This document shows, one piece after another, positions 56,094 through 64,000 of a stretch of DNA of 64,000 nt; the first letter of the stretch is position 1, and the number at the start of each line of letters is the position of its first letter. The notes under the pieces are model-generated. The model was not told where the DNA came from. It saw only the letters and a program-made list of their open reading frames with translations, and searched no databases. The position numbers were made by a program, and so were the translations under genes. The DNA is taken from NCBI RefSeq assembly GCF_028993615.1, contig NZ_CP118632.1, forward strand, positions 1 to 64,000. Reading direction: 5' to 3'. This DNA comes from Herbaspirillum sp. WKF16 (GTDB taxonomy: Bacteria; Pseudomonadota; Gammaproteobacteria; Burkholderiales; Burkholderiaceae_D).

Positions 56094-58262
56094 ATGTTCG
56101 CCACCGCCAACGCCACGGCCCAGCTCAATTTCCTGTTCGCCAATTACTATGCGGCGCTGGAAATCGCGGCGGCCGTGGTGGCCGTCCTGATCCTGGTCTC
56201 CGCGCTCGATGATTTGTTCTTCGACCTCTGGTACTGGGCGCGCCGCCTCTGGCGCAAGTTCACCATCGAGCGTTCGCGCACGCCGCTGACGGTGGAGCAG
56301 CTGCGCGAGCGCGAGGAGCAGCCCATCGCCATCATGGTGCCGGCCTGGCTGGAGGCCGACGTCATCGCCCAGATGATCGAGGACATGGTGGCCGTGCTCG
56401 ACTACCATCGCTACCACGTCTTCGTCGGCACCTATGCGAACGACCGCGCCACCATCGACGAGGTCGAGCGCATGCGGGTGCGTTACAAGCAGCTGCACCG
56501 GGTCGAGGTGCCGCATGCGGGGCCGACCTGCAAGGCCGATTGCCTGAACTGGGTGGTCAAGGCCATCTTCGCCGCCGAGCGGGAGCTGGGGATGAAGTTC
56601 GCCGGCGTGGTCCTGCACGACAGCGAAGACGTGCTGCATCCGCTGGAGCTGAAGTTCTTCAACTACCTGCTGCCGCGCAAGGACATGATCCAGCTGCCGG
56701 TGGCCTCGCTGGAGCGCGAGTGGTTCGAGCTGGTGGCCGGCACCTACATGGACGAGTTCGCCGAGAGCCACGCCAAGGACATGATGGTGCGCGAGAGCGT
56801 GGCCGGCATGGTGCCCTCGGCCGGCGTGGGCACCTGCTTCTCGCGCAAGGCGCTGAAGGGGCTGATGAGCGAGTCCGGCGGCGAACCCTTCAACGTCGCC
56901 AGCCTGACCGAGGACTACGAGGTCGGCACCAAGCTTTCGCAGATGGGCATGCAGACCATCTTCGCGCGCTTCCCGGTGAAGTTCACGGTGCGCCGCAAGC
57001 CGTGGTTCTTCGGCGACCCCGAGCGCGTCGCCGAGAGCACGCTGGAGATGCCGCTGGCGGTGCGCGAATATTTCCCCGACACCTTCCGCCAGGCCTATCG
57101 CCAGAAGGCGCGCTGGGTCATCGGCATCGGCCTGCAAAGCTGGGAGCAGATGGGCTGGAAGGGATCGCTGGCGGCGCGCTACCTGCTGCTGCACGACCGC
57201 AAGGGCGTCATCACCGCCTTCATCAGCATGCTGGGCTACGTGCTGGCGCTGCAGTTCATCCTGTTCTCGGCGGCCACCACCTTCAACCTGTGGGATGTGT
57301 TCTACCCGCCGCTGCTGGCCGGCGACGGCTGGTGGCGCACCGTGCTGCTCTTGAACGCGCTGGCCATGCTCAACCGCGCCGCGCACCGCTTCTATTTCAC
57401 CGCCGAGCTCTACGGCTGGCGCCACGGCCTGATGGCGCTGCCGCGCATGGTGGTGTCGAACTTCGTCAACTTCATGGCGGTGGCGCGCGCCTGGCGCCTG
57501 TTCCTGTTGTACCTGTTCGCCGGCCGCGCGCTGGCCTGGGACAAGACCATGCACGACTTCCCCACCGAGGGCATCGCCGCCCGCCCGCGCCTGCGCCTGG
57601 GCGACCTGCTCAAGACCTGGCAGGCGGTGGACGAAGCCACGCTCAGCCGCGCGCTGGAGGAGCAGCGCCGCACCCACCTGCCGCTGGGCACGGTGATGGT
57701 CAGCAACGGCTGGCTGGACGAGGAAACCCTGGCCGAGGCGCTGGCCTACCAGGAGCGCCTGCCGCGCGTGAACCTCACGCGCGAGATGGTGGAGCAGCAC
57801 GCCGGCGAGCTGCCGCATGAAGTGAGCGCCCGCTTGCGCGCGCTCTACATCGGCCGGGGCGCGGACGGCCGTCCCGACGCCGGCCTGGCGCGCGTGGCGG
57901 TGGCCAGCGCGCTGAGCGATGAAGGCCGCGCCGAACTGGAGATCGCCCTGGGCCGCGCGCCCTTCGCCATGGTGGCGCGCGAGTCCGAGATCGCTGCCGG
58001 CCTGCGCCTCCTGCGCGGCCAGCGCAACGCCTTCGACCGCGACCAGACCGAAGCCCGCGTGCCGCTGCTGGGCGATCTCCTGATCGCCAGCGGCCTGCTC
58101 TCGCGCGAGACCTTCGACGCCGCCATGCGCCGCTACCGACCCGAGCGCCACGGCCGCATCGGCGACTACCTGGTCAACGAGTCGGTGATCTCGCGCGCCG
58201 CTATCGAGCAAGCCGTTGGCCGCCAGCGCGAGCTGCTGGCCCAGGGCGGGGCATCCGCATGA
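56094..58262 (+). CDS. nfrB: NfrB-like membrane glycosyltransferase with MshEN domain
   Basis: The 722-residue inner-membrane protein is a family-2 glycosyltransferase. It has an N-terminal helix (about 20-40), catalytic HDSED (D176, D179), TED (272-274) and QKARW (Q337, R340, W341), and further membrane helices at about 375-480. The C-terminal 220 residues carry MshEN-type motifs: RLGDLL (501-506), then ALEEQ, LPLGTVM, ALAYQ and RIGDYL, the kind that bind c-di-GMP. This is the E. coli NfrB layout (phage N4 adsorption). It probably polymerises a ManNAc-containing glycan. GGGGAG precedes the ATG. Confidence 0.93.
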   Translation: MFATANATAQLNFLFANYYAALEIAAAVVAVLILVSALDDLFFDLWYWARRLWRKFTIERSRTPLTVEQLREREEQPIAIMVPAWLEADVIAQMIEDMVAVLDYHRYHVFVGTYANDRATIDEVERMRVRYKQLHRVEVPHAGPTCKADCLNWVVKAIFAAERELGMKFAGVVLHDSEDVLHPLELKFFNYLLPRKDMIQLPVASLEREWFELVAGTYMDEFAESHAKDMMVRESVAGMVPSAGVGTCFSRKALKGLMSESGGEPFNVASLTEDYEVGTKLSQMGMQTIFARFPVKFTVRRKPWFFGDPERVAESTLEMPLAVREYFPDTFRQAYRQKARWVIGIGLQSWEQMGWKGSLAARYLLLHDRKGVITAFISMLGYVLALQFILFSAATTFNLWDVFYPPLLAGDGWWRTVLLLNALAMLNRAAHRFYFTAELYGWRHGLMALPRMVVSNFVNFMAVARAWRLFLLYLFAGRALAWDKTMHDFPTEGIAARPRLRLGDLLKTWQAVDEATLSRALEEQRRTHLPLGTVMVSNGWLDEETLAEALAYQERLPRVNLTREMVEQHAGELPHEVSARLRALYIGRGADGRPDAGLARVAVASALSDEGRAELEIALGRAPFAMVARESEIAAGLRLLRGQRNAFDRDQTEARVPLLGDLLIASGLLSRETFDAAMRRYRPERHGRIGDYLVNESVISRAAIEQAVGRQRELLAQGGASA

Positions 58263-58302
58263 GGCCCGCGTCGGGAAACCATGAGAACAAGAACATGACA
58301 AC

Positions 58303-60864
58303 ATGAGAACAACACGACCGCCCTTCTCTTCGACCTCGCTGCTGGCCCTGCTGCTGGCCTCGGCCTGCGCCGCGCAGGCGCAGACGCAGGTGATCCCGCT
58401 GCCCTTGTCCGGGCCCGCCTACCAGCTGGCGCAGGAGGCCTACCGCGCCGCCTCGCGCGGCGACTACCGCCGCGCGCAGGCCCAGCTGCATGAGGCGATC
58501 CGCTTGCGTCCGGATGCGATGGCGCTGCGCCGCCAGCTGCGCGAGACGCGCGAGCTGGAACGCAACGGCGCCGCCCTGCGCAGCGCCGTGCGCGACGCCG
58601 GTTACAACGATGCCGGCGCCGCCTATCGCGCCTATGACGCCAAGCGTTACGAGCAGGCCATCGCGCTGGCGCGCCGCGCCGTGGAGAAGTCGCCGCGCAA
58701 CAACGCCTACTGGCTGCTGCTGGGCAATGCGCTGATCGAAACGCATGCCTATGGCGATGCCGAGGCGGCGCTGGCGCAAGGCGTCGATGCCACCCGCTCC
58801 GGCGACGCCGGGCCGCTGCGCCGTCGCCAGGTCGAGTTGCGCCGCGAGATGGCGGCCATGCAGGCCGCCGCCGTGTTCCGCGCGCAGCGGGACGGCGACC
58901 CCGTTGCAGAACTTGCCGCCGCGCGGCGCGCGGTGGACTATGCGCCGCAAGAGATGCCGTACCGCCTGATGCTGGCCATCGCCCTGCTGCGCAACGAGCG
59001 CCTGCAGGAGGCCGAGGCCGCCGCCGACGAAGCCCGCGCGCGCGACGAATGGCAAGCCGGCCCGCTGCTGCTGCGCGCCTATGCGCGCCTGCGCCTGGGC
59101 CACGCCGAGGCGGCGCGGCAAGACTTCCTGCGCGCGCGCGAGCTGGCGCGCCCCGATGAACAATTGAACGTACGCCTCCTGCAGGCCGACGCCGAACTTG
59201 CCCTGCGCCATCCGCAAGCCGCGCTCGATGCGTTGGCCGATAGCGACGAATTCGTCGGCGCCGAACCGGCGCGCGCGGCGCAGCTGCGGCAGACGCGCCG
59301 GCAGGCGCAGCAAGACCTGGCGCGCTATCGTCGCGCCGCCTTGGCGGCGGCCGACGCCGCGCCATTGTCGGCGCGCGACTTCCCGATCCCTGCGCTGGAC
59401 TGCAACCCGTCCGGCGGCGACAGCGCCAACGCTTGCCGCGTCGTGCCCGGTTCGCTGCCGCGCGACGCCGGCTACGACCGCGCCTTGCTGGCCTACCAGG
59501 CCATGGAGCGCAAGGACTATGCCGTTGCCGCCGACAACGCCGGCCAGGCCGTCGCGCTCTCGCCGGTCAACATGGACTATCGCCTGCTGCAACTGGGCGC
59601 GCTGGAATCCGCGCAGCGCCTGCAAGAGGCCGAGCAGGCCGCGACCGACGCCCTGCGGCAAGGCGCATCGCAGGACGGCAGCCTGCTGGCCCGGCGCGGC
59701 GCCCTGCGCGAGCGCCTGGGCAAGGTCGCCGGCGCGCGCCAGGATTACGCCGACGCGCTGGTGCAAGGCGGCCTGCCGCTGGAGACCGAGATCGACCTGC
59801 TGGCGCGCACCGGTCGCCAGGGCGAGGCGCGCGAGAAATTCATCGCCGGGCGCGACGCCGGCGCGCTCGACGAGCTGGACGACCTGCAGATGGCCTATCT
59901 CGCCGCGCGCGCCGGCGAGAACGGCGTGGCGCAACAATCCTTCATCCGCGCCGATGCCGCCGGCCAGCTGCCCGACAGCGCGCTGGAAGACGCCGGCTAC
60001 ACGGCGCTCCACAACCGCGACGATCGCGGCGCGCTCGACTGGTTCGCCCGCAGCGTCGACGCCGCCGACGAGGGCCGCATCGACAAGGGCGCGCAGCAGC
60101 GTTTCGACACCCGCCGCGCGATTTCCACCATCGACCGCGAGTTCGGCCTCACCGCTTCGCTCTCGCGCAGCGGCGGCGGCCCCAGCGCCGGCAACGGCGG
60201 CCGCCCCGGCGCCTCCAGCCGCGACAGCACCTGGCAGGCCGGCGCCGAGGCGTACTGGCGCCCGTTCGGCTACATGGACGGCCGCACCGTGGAAGTCTTC
60301 GGCCGCGTGTTCCAGACGCTGGACGACAAGTCCGGCGGCCCCACCGGCGCGCCCACCGCGCAGGCCACCGTGGGCGCGCGCTGGAAGCCCTTCGCCAGCC
60401 AGAACATCGTGGTCTCGCTGGGGCGGCTGGTGCCGCTGGGTTCGCAATCCTCGGCCGACTGGCTGGCGCAGCTGGCGTACTCCGACGGCATCGGCACCGA
60501 CCTGCGGGTCGACCGGCCGGCGTGGTGGACTGCGCAGTGGTACGCCGAAGCCGGGCGCTATTTCAGGAATCCGCAGACCTACGGCCTGGCGTCGGCGCAG
60601 GCCGGCCGCAGCTTCCGCCTCGATGAGCTCAGCCCGAACCTGGTGCTGTTCCCGCACCTCACCGTCAACGGCGACTACAACTCGCTCAACGGCAACAAGA
60701 CCGCGTTCGGCGCCGGGCCCGGCGTGAACCTGCGCTACTGGTTCCGGGCCGACCGCACCCACGCGCCGCGCTCCTATCTCGACGTGTCGCTGCAGTACCG
60801 CGTGAAGATCGGCGGCGACGACCGCGCCAAGGGATTCTTCTTCACCACGACGCTGTCCTATTGA
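58303..60864 (+). CDS. nfrA: NfrA-like outer-membrane glycan exporter with TPRs
   Basis: The 853-residue protein has a signal peptide (LLALLLASACAAQAQ), a long TPR-like helical region and a C-terminal NfrA-type beta-barrel domain (about 620-853). The barrel region includes WRPFGYMDGRTVEVFGR and GRLVPLGSQSS, and ends FFFTTTLSY. E. coli NfrA is the outer-membrane receptor of phage N4 and the probable export pore of the same glycan. It lies 40 bases after nfrB. The ribosome-binding site is weak; the leader contains repeated ATGAGAACAA-like sequence. Confidence 0.92.
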   Translation: MRTTRPPFSSTSLLALLLASACAAQAQTQVIPLPLSGPAYQLAQEAYRAASRGDYRRAQAQLHEAIRLRPDAMALRRQLRETRELERNGAALRSAVRDAGYNDAGAAYRAYDAKRYEQAIALARRAVEKSPRNNAYWLLLGNALIETHAYGDAEAALAQGVDATRSGDAGPLRRRQVELRREMAAMQAAAVFRAQRDGDPVAELAAARRAVDYAPQEMPYRLMLAIALLRNERLQEAEAAADEARARDEWQAGPLLLRAYARLRLGHAEAARQDFLRARELARPDEQLNVRLLQADAELALRHPQAALDALADSDEFVGAEPARAAQLRQTRRQAQQDLARYRRAALAAADAAPLSARDFPIPALDCNPSGGDSANACRVVPGSLPRDAGYDRALLAYQAMERKDYAVAADNAGQAVALSPVNMDYRLLQLGALESAQRLQEAEQAATDALRQGASQDGSLLARRGALRERLGKVAGARQDYADALVQGGLPLETEIDLLARTGRQGEAREKFIAGRDAGALDELDDLQMAYLAARAGENGVAQQSFIRADAAGQLPDSALEDAGYTALHNRDDRGALDWFARSVDAADEGRIDKGAQQRFDTRRAISTIDREFGLTASLSRSGGGPSAGNGGRPGASSRDSTWQAGAEAYWRPFGYMDGRTVEVFGRVFQTLDDKSGGPTGAPTAQATVGARWKPFASQNIVVSLGRLVPLGSQSSADWLAQLAYSDGIGTDLRVDRPAWWTAQWYAEAGRYFRNPQTYGLASAQAGRSFRLDELSPNLVLFPHLTVNGDYNSLNGNKTAFGAGPGVNLRYWFRADRTHAPRSYLDVSLQYRVKIGGDDRAKGFFFTTTLSY

Positions 60865-60892
60865 TCCCGCAGGTTCCTTCCGGAGGCCGGGT

Positions 60893-61762
60893 TTGGATGT
60901 CATCTTTCAACGTCTGCGCAGCGCCGCGCTGGCCGTGATCACGGCCTCGCTGCTGGCCGCCTGCGCCGGCTGCCATCCCTTCGGCGACGCCGATCGGGCG
61001 CCGGTGCGGGTGGATGGCGTGGTATGGCAGCCCGACAATGCCACCGCGCAGCCGCAGGGCAAATGGCAGCAGCTGGGCGCGCGTGAATTGCTGGTGCAGT
61101 GGAGCGCGGTGGACGGCGTCGCCTTCGTCCCAGGCAGCAAGATGCCGCCCGCGCCGCGCATGCCCGACTGGGAGCGCATCGCGCGCGAGCCGTGGGCGCG
61201 CGAGGTGATCCTCGGGCTGGCCGGCCGCTTCGACGAAAAGGCCGCCCGCGCCGGCATCGAACAACTGGTGGAAGAGTCGGCCGAGCTGGCCAGGCTGCCT
61301 ACGCCGCTGCATGTGACGGGCTGGTATTTCCCGGTGGAGATCGACCCCACCTGGGCCGACGCGCCGCGCCTGGGCGCGTTGCTGGCCAGGCTGCCGCGGC
61401 CGCTCTGGATCACCGTCTACGACAGCGCCAACCTCGGTCCCGACGCGCTGGCCGACGGCCTGGCGAAGTGGTTGCCGCCGGATGTGGGCGTGTTCTTCCA
61501 GGACGGCGTCGGCGTCTACGCGCGCGAGCCGCGCATCGCCCTGCATTACGCCGACGTGCTCTCCCAGCGCCTGGGCCGCGCGCGCGTGCGCATCATCGCC
61601 GAGGCCTTCCGGCCCATGCCCGGCGGCGGCTTTCGCAGCGCCACCGCCGACGAGATCCGGCCGCAGGTGAATACCTATCGCGGCTACCGCGTCTCCATCT
61701 TCGACGGGCCGCACTATTTGCCGGATGGCCTGGTGGAGGCGCTGGCGCGGCGCAAGGATTGA
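60893..61762 (+). CDS. YbcH-like lipoprotein of the nfr cluster
   Basis: The 289-residue protein starts at TTG 60893, supported by a perfect GGAGG six bases upstream. It has a lipobox LLAAC with C24. The mature part looks like a TIM-barrel glycoside-hydrolase-like domain (WYFPVEIDPTWADA, VTGWYFPVE, FFQDGVGVY). By position it corresponds to E. coli YbcH, encoded with nfrAB. A role in trimming or editing the glycan is inferred. It ends 4 bases before the convergent HxlR stop. Confidence 0.8.
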   Translation: MDVIFQRLRSAALAVITASLLAACAGCHPFGDADRAPVRVDGVVWQPDNATAQPQGKWQQLGARELLVQWSAVDGVAFVPGSKMPPAPRMPDWERIAREPWAREVILGLAGRFDEKAARAGIEQLVEESAELARLPTPLHVTGWYFPVEIDPTWADAPRLGALLARLPRPLWITVYDSANLGPDALADGLAKWLPPDVGVFFQDGVGVYAREPRIALHYADVLSQRLGRARVRIIAEAFRPMPGGGFRSATADEIRPQVNTYRGYRVSIFDGPHYLPDGLVEALARRKD

Positions 61763-61766
61763 CGGC

Positions 61767-62099
61767 TCAGGCGTCCTGGGCGGTAGCGCGCTGCTTGAGC
61801 CACATCCCGAAATCCTGGAAGGCATCGACCAGCGGCCGCAGGCGGCGGCCGTCTTCGGTCAGCGCGTATTCCACGCGCGGCGGCACTTCGGGGTAGACCG
61901 TGCGGCTGATCATTCCGCTTTGTTCGAGCGCGCGCAGGTCCAGCGTCAGCATGCGCTGCGAGATGGTGGGCAGATGGCGGCGCAGTTCGTTGAAGCGCTT
62001 GGGCCCGTCCAGCAGGAACCACACCAGCAAGAGGCGCCAGCGCCCGCCCAGCAGGCGCATGGCTTCTTCCACGGGGCAACCCGACACGTTGTCTTTCAC
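61767..62099 (-). CDS. HxlR-family transcriptional regulator
   Basis: The 110-residue winged-helix protein shows the HxlR blocks CPVEEAMRLLGGRWRLLLVWFL and RFNELRRHLPTISQRMLTLDL. I chose GTG 62099 with GGAG 6-9 bases upstream; a TTG at 62117 lies against the operator-like palindrome. It is divergent from a glutathione-S-transferase gene, which it probably represses. The N-terminal Cys (in GCPVEE) could be redox-sensing. Confidence 0.93.
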   Translation of the reverse strand: MKDNVSGCPVEEAMRLLGGRWRLLLVWFLLDGPKRFNELRRHLPTISQRMLTLDLRALEQSGMISRTVYPEVPPRVEYALTEDGRRLRPLVDAFQDFGMWLKQRATAQDA

Positions 62100-62118
62100 T
62101 TCGCTCTCCGGTAACAAA

Positions 62119-62137
62119 TTTGTGCCTCGGGCACAAA
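62119..62137. promoter_or_regulatory. HxlR operator palindrome
   Basis: A perfect palindrome TTTGTGCC-TCG-GGCACAAA lies in the divergent hxlR-gst gap, 20 bases from the HxlR start. Arm symmetry and position strongly suggest the regulator's site. Confidence 0.7.
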
Positions 62138-62206
62138 ATTCTGCGTTCTTGCGCGCTTGCCTGGCGGTCGACAGAATACCGGCTTTTCCCCCGACGAGAG
62201 CGCCGC

Positions 62207-62821
62207 ATGACTTCTTCCCTCACGCTGTACTACGCCCCGCATACCTGTTCGCTGTCGCCGCACATCGTGCTGCGCGAGCTCGGCCTGCCCTTCACGCTGG
62301 TGAAGGTCGACAACAAGAGCAAGCGCACCGAGCACGGCGCGGATTTCCTCGCGATCAATCCCAAGGGCTATGTCGCCGCGCTGCAGCTGGCCGACGGCCG
62401 CGTGCTGACCGAGGGGCCGGCGATCCTGCAATGCCTGGCCGATCTGCGGCCCGAAGCAGGGCTGGCGCCACCGGCCGGCAGCTGGGAGCGGCTGCGCCTG
62501 CAGGAGATGCTGAGCTTCATCACCAGCGAGCTGCATGGCGGCATCGCCCAGCTGTTCAACGCGGCCTTCGATGAGAGCGTGAAGGCGGTGTTCCGCGAGC
62601 GCCTGTTCAAGCGCATCGCCTATGTGGAGCAGGTATTGCAGGCGCAGCCCTGGCTGCTGGGCGAGGCCTTCGGCGTGGCCGATGCCTACCTGTTCACGGT
62701 GCTGGGCTGGCTGCGCTTCTTCGATATCGGGCTGCGGCAATGGCCGGCCGTGGCGCGGCATACGGATGCGGTGGCGCAGCGCCCATCGGTACAGGCCGCG
62801 CTGGCGGCGGAAGCGCAATAA
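62207..62821 (+). CDS. Glutathione S-transferase
   Basis: The 204-residue protein has an N-terminal thioredoxin-like domain with LYYAPHTCSLSPHIVLREL and the conserved EGPAILQ glutathione-binding block, and an all-helical C-terminal domain. It resembles E. coli GstA and beta-class enzymes, with the cysteine at position 13. It probably conjugates or reduces electrophiles, and is divergent from its likely HxlR repressor. ATG 62207 fits the family start. Confidence 0.93.
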   Translation: MTSSLTLYYAPHTCSLSPHIVLRELGLPFTLVKVDNKSKRTEHGADFLAINPKGYVAALQLADGRVLTEGPAILQCLADLRPEAGLAPPAGSWERLRLQEMLSFITSELHGGIAQLFNAAFDESVKAVFRERLFKRIAYVEQVLQAQPWLLGEAFGVADAYLFTVLGWLRFFDIGLRQWPAVARHTDAVAQRPSVQAALAAEAQ

Positions 62822-62854
62822 AAAAATGCCGCCCGGCTGGCGCCGGACGGCATT
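62822..62854 (-). terminator. Terminator hairpin after gst, U-tract on the minus strand
   Basis: A 13-bp stem with one mismatch (AATGCCGCCCGGC/GCCGGACGGCATT, loop TGGC) directly follows the gst stop. The A-run at 62820-62826 gives a U-tract only for leftward transcription, so it best terminates the minus-strand gene to the right. It may also stall gst. The rest of 62855-63194 holds no supported gene. Confidence 0.65.
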
Positions 62855-63194
62855 GAAGCAAACCTCGCTCGTGCGCGGCCAGACCGTGGCCGCCACGCCG
62901 GCGCATCCACTGCGTCGGCGCGGAGAAAAAACAGCTTCTCATCTCCTTGACCCCTGAGTGCGTGAAACGGCTCAGTTTGGGTATTTGCAGCAGCCCGCCG
63001 CGCAATAGCGGTGGGAGCCGGGGTGAGCGTGCCGTGATCAGATCCTGCCTTCGCCGAGATAAGCCTTTGGTTCAGGCCGGTCTTGCTGAGCCAAATGAAA
63101 AGTTCTTTTAAAACAGACGTTTAGAGAGGATTTTCATTTTTTTGGGGTGTGGATTTGGCTCGACAATGCGAGATAGGCGCCGTTTTGCGCCAAA

Positions 63195-64000
63195 TCAGGT
63201 GACGCGATACCGGGTTCCATTTCGTATGCCTTCTCGCGCCAGGTTGCCGTTTTCGACCAATTGATCCAGCGCTCTGCGCACGCGCGAGCGAGGGATTTCC
63301 GCACCGATTCGTTGGTGAATGTCGCCGATCTTGGTATTTGGATATCGTGCGACATCTTCCACAATCAATGCCAATAGCCTGTGGGGTTCTATGCGTTTGA
63401 GAGTGGTCCCCGACGGGAAGTCCAGATTACGCAATAACTCGGGATCAACGAAGTAGCGTGTGGCTTGCGTCCGTCCGGCGCTGCGGATCAGTTGCCACTC
63501 GAGTGGCCGTTTGATCCAGAGTTGAACCGCGTCGATGGTAGGTAATTCCAGTGCCCGGCACATCTCGCGGCCGCTCAAAGCCTCATGCTGGGCCAGCAGG
63601 CCGAGTACGATCCGCTCACGTTGCGTAAGTTGATAGGCCTGATCGGCTTTGGCGATGAAATCGATGACCTGGGGTTGGATGATTCGCCTACCCACGGCGA
63701 CGCATACGCGTTCGTGCGTCTCCGTCAGATCCGGGACCGGGCGTCCTTGCGACAGCAGGACTTCGTACATCTTGCCGAAGCCGCTGCCCTCTCTTTCCAT
63801 CAATTTAAGATCATGGAAAAGTCGTGCAAGGTGATCGTTGCGCCGTACGGTCATATGCAACACGTTTTGCGGCGTGACGCCTAACGGAAGCGGCCCGGGG
63901 TTGACGACTTCAAGCCTGTCCGGATGCAGGTTCAGAAAGATGTCTCCGCGTTGCGTATAGGGGCGATGCACGAGCGCATTGACCAGAAGTTCGCGTACTA
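63195..64000 (-). CDS. Schlafen AlbA_2-type ATP-binding/regulatory protein, C-terminal part
   Basis: The gene runs off the right edge of the window, so only its C-terminal about 268 residues are seen. The block RELLVNALVHRPYTQRGD, reading in from the edge, and NPGPLPLGVTPQNVLH with EREGSGFGKMYE are typical of the ATP-binding half of AlbA_2/RecG-like putative transcription regulators. The final 130 residues contain two winged-helix-like segments (TQRERIVLGLLAQHEAL; IGDIHQRIGAEIPRSRVRRAL). Its 5' end, and hence start and full domain content, is unknown. Confidence 0.8.
   Translation of the reverse strand, partial: VRELLVNALVHRPYTQRGDIFLNLHPDRLEVVNPGPLPLGVTPQNVLHMTVRRNDHLARLFHDLKLMEREGSGFGKMYEVLLSQGRPVPDLTETHERVCVAVGRRIIQPQVIDFIAKADQAYQLTQRERIVLGLLAQHEALSGREMCRALELPTIDAVQLWIKRPLEWQLIRSAGRTQATRYFVDPELLRNLDFPSGTTLKRIEPHRLLALIVEDVARYPNTKIGDIHQRIGAEIPRSRVRRALDQLVENGNLAREGIRNGTRYRVT

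Overview
The window opens exactly on the ATG of dnaA and runs dnaA-dnaN-gyrB, the usual start of a finished betaproteobacterial chromosome. High GC, strong third-position GC bias and the close DnaA, DnaN and GyrB sequences suggest Oxalobacteraceae, most likely Herbaspirillum. This is recognition from memory, not a search. No rRNA gene, complete tRNA gene, CRISPR array or insertion sequence was seen.

Layout. 1-6814: replication genes, with a tandem palindromic-repeat array in the dnaA-dnaN gap. 7026-20874: a defence island, mostly minus strand and AT-richer in its second half. It holds an XRE regulator, hsdM, hsdS, a PUA/EVE-like plus NucS-like nuclease, hsdR and a YgjP/SprT-like metallopeptidase in one operon, then a GHKL ATPase with a nuclease-like tail, an unknown small protein, an SRA/HNH type IV-like nuclease and a second XRE regulator. 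21050-27631: a sirtuin, a 466-residue unknown, a hipBA toxin-antitoxin pair, a TonB-like/DUF2059 protein and a DUF445 membrane protein. 27621-32145: a tRNA-3'-end-like remnant, dispersed REP elements and a large autotransporter. 32169-38539: glutaminase, chemoreceptor, Imm49-like protein, LysR regulator and MFS exporter. 39020-42333: a second autotransporter and a lipoprotein hydrolase. 42482-47712: a Fur-box-preceded FecI/FecR/TonB-receptor/PepSY iron-uptake cluster. 47910-51755: GNAT, MocR, AhpD-like, SugE and a small ABC pair. 52085-61762: wecB, a BcsB-like subunit, nfrB, nfrA and a YbcH-like lipoprotein. 61767-64000: HxlR/GST pair and a truncated Schlafen-type protein.

Two blocks stand out. 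The first is the complete NfrA/NfrB glycan-export cluster. It has its own UDP-GlcNAc 2-epimerase and a c-di-GMP-type MshEN tail on NfrB, and resembles the E. coli N4-phage receptor polysaccharide pathway but is physically consolidated and carries an added BcsB-like subunit. The second is the defence island, where an uncharacterised nuclease and a metallopeptidase are translationally coupled into a type I restriction operon and lie next to an undescribed-looking GHKL-nuclease protein.
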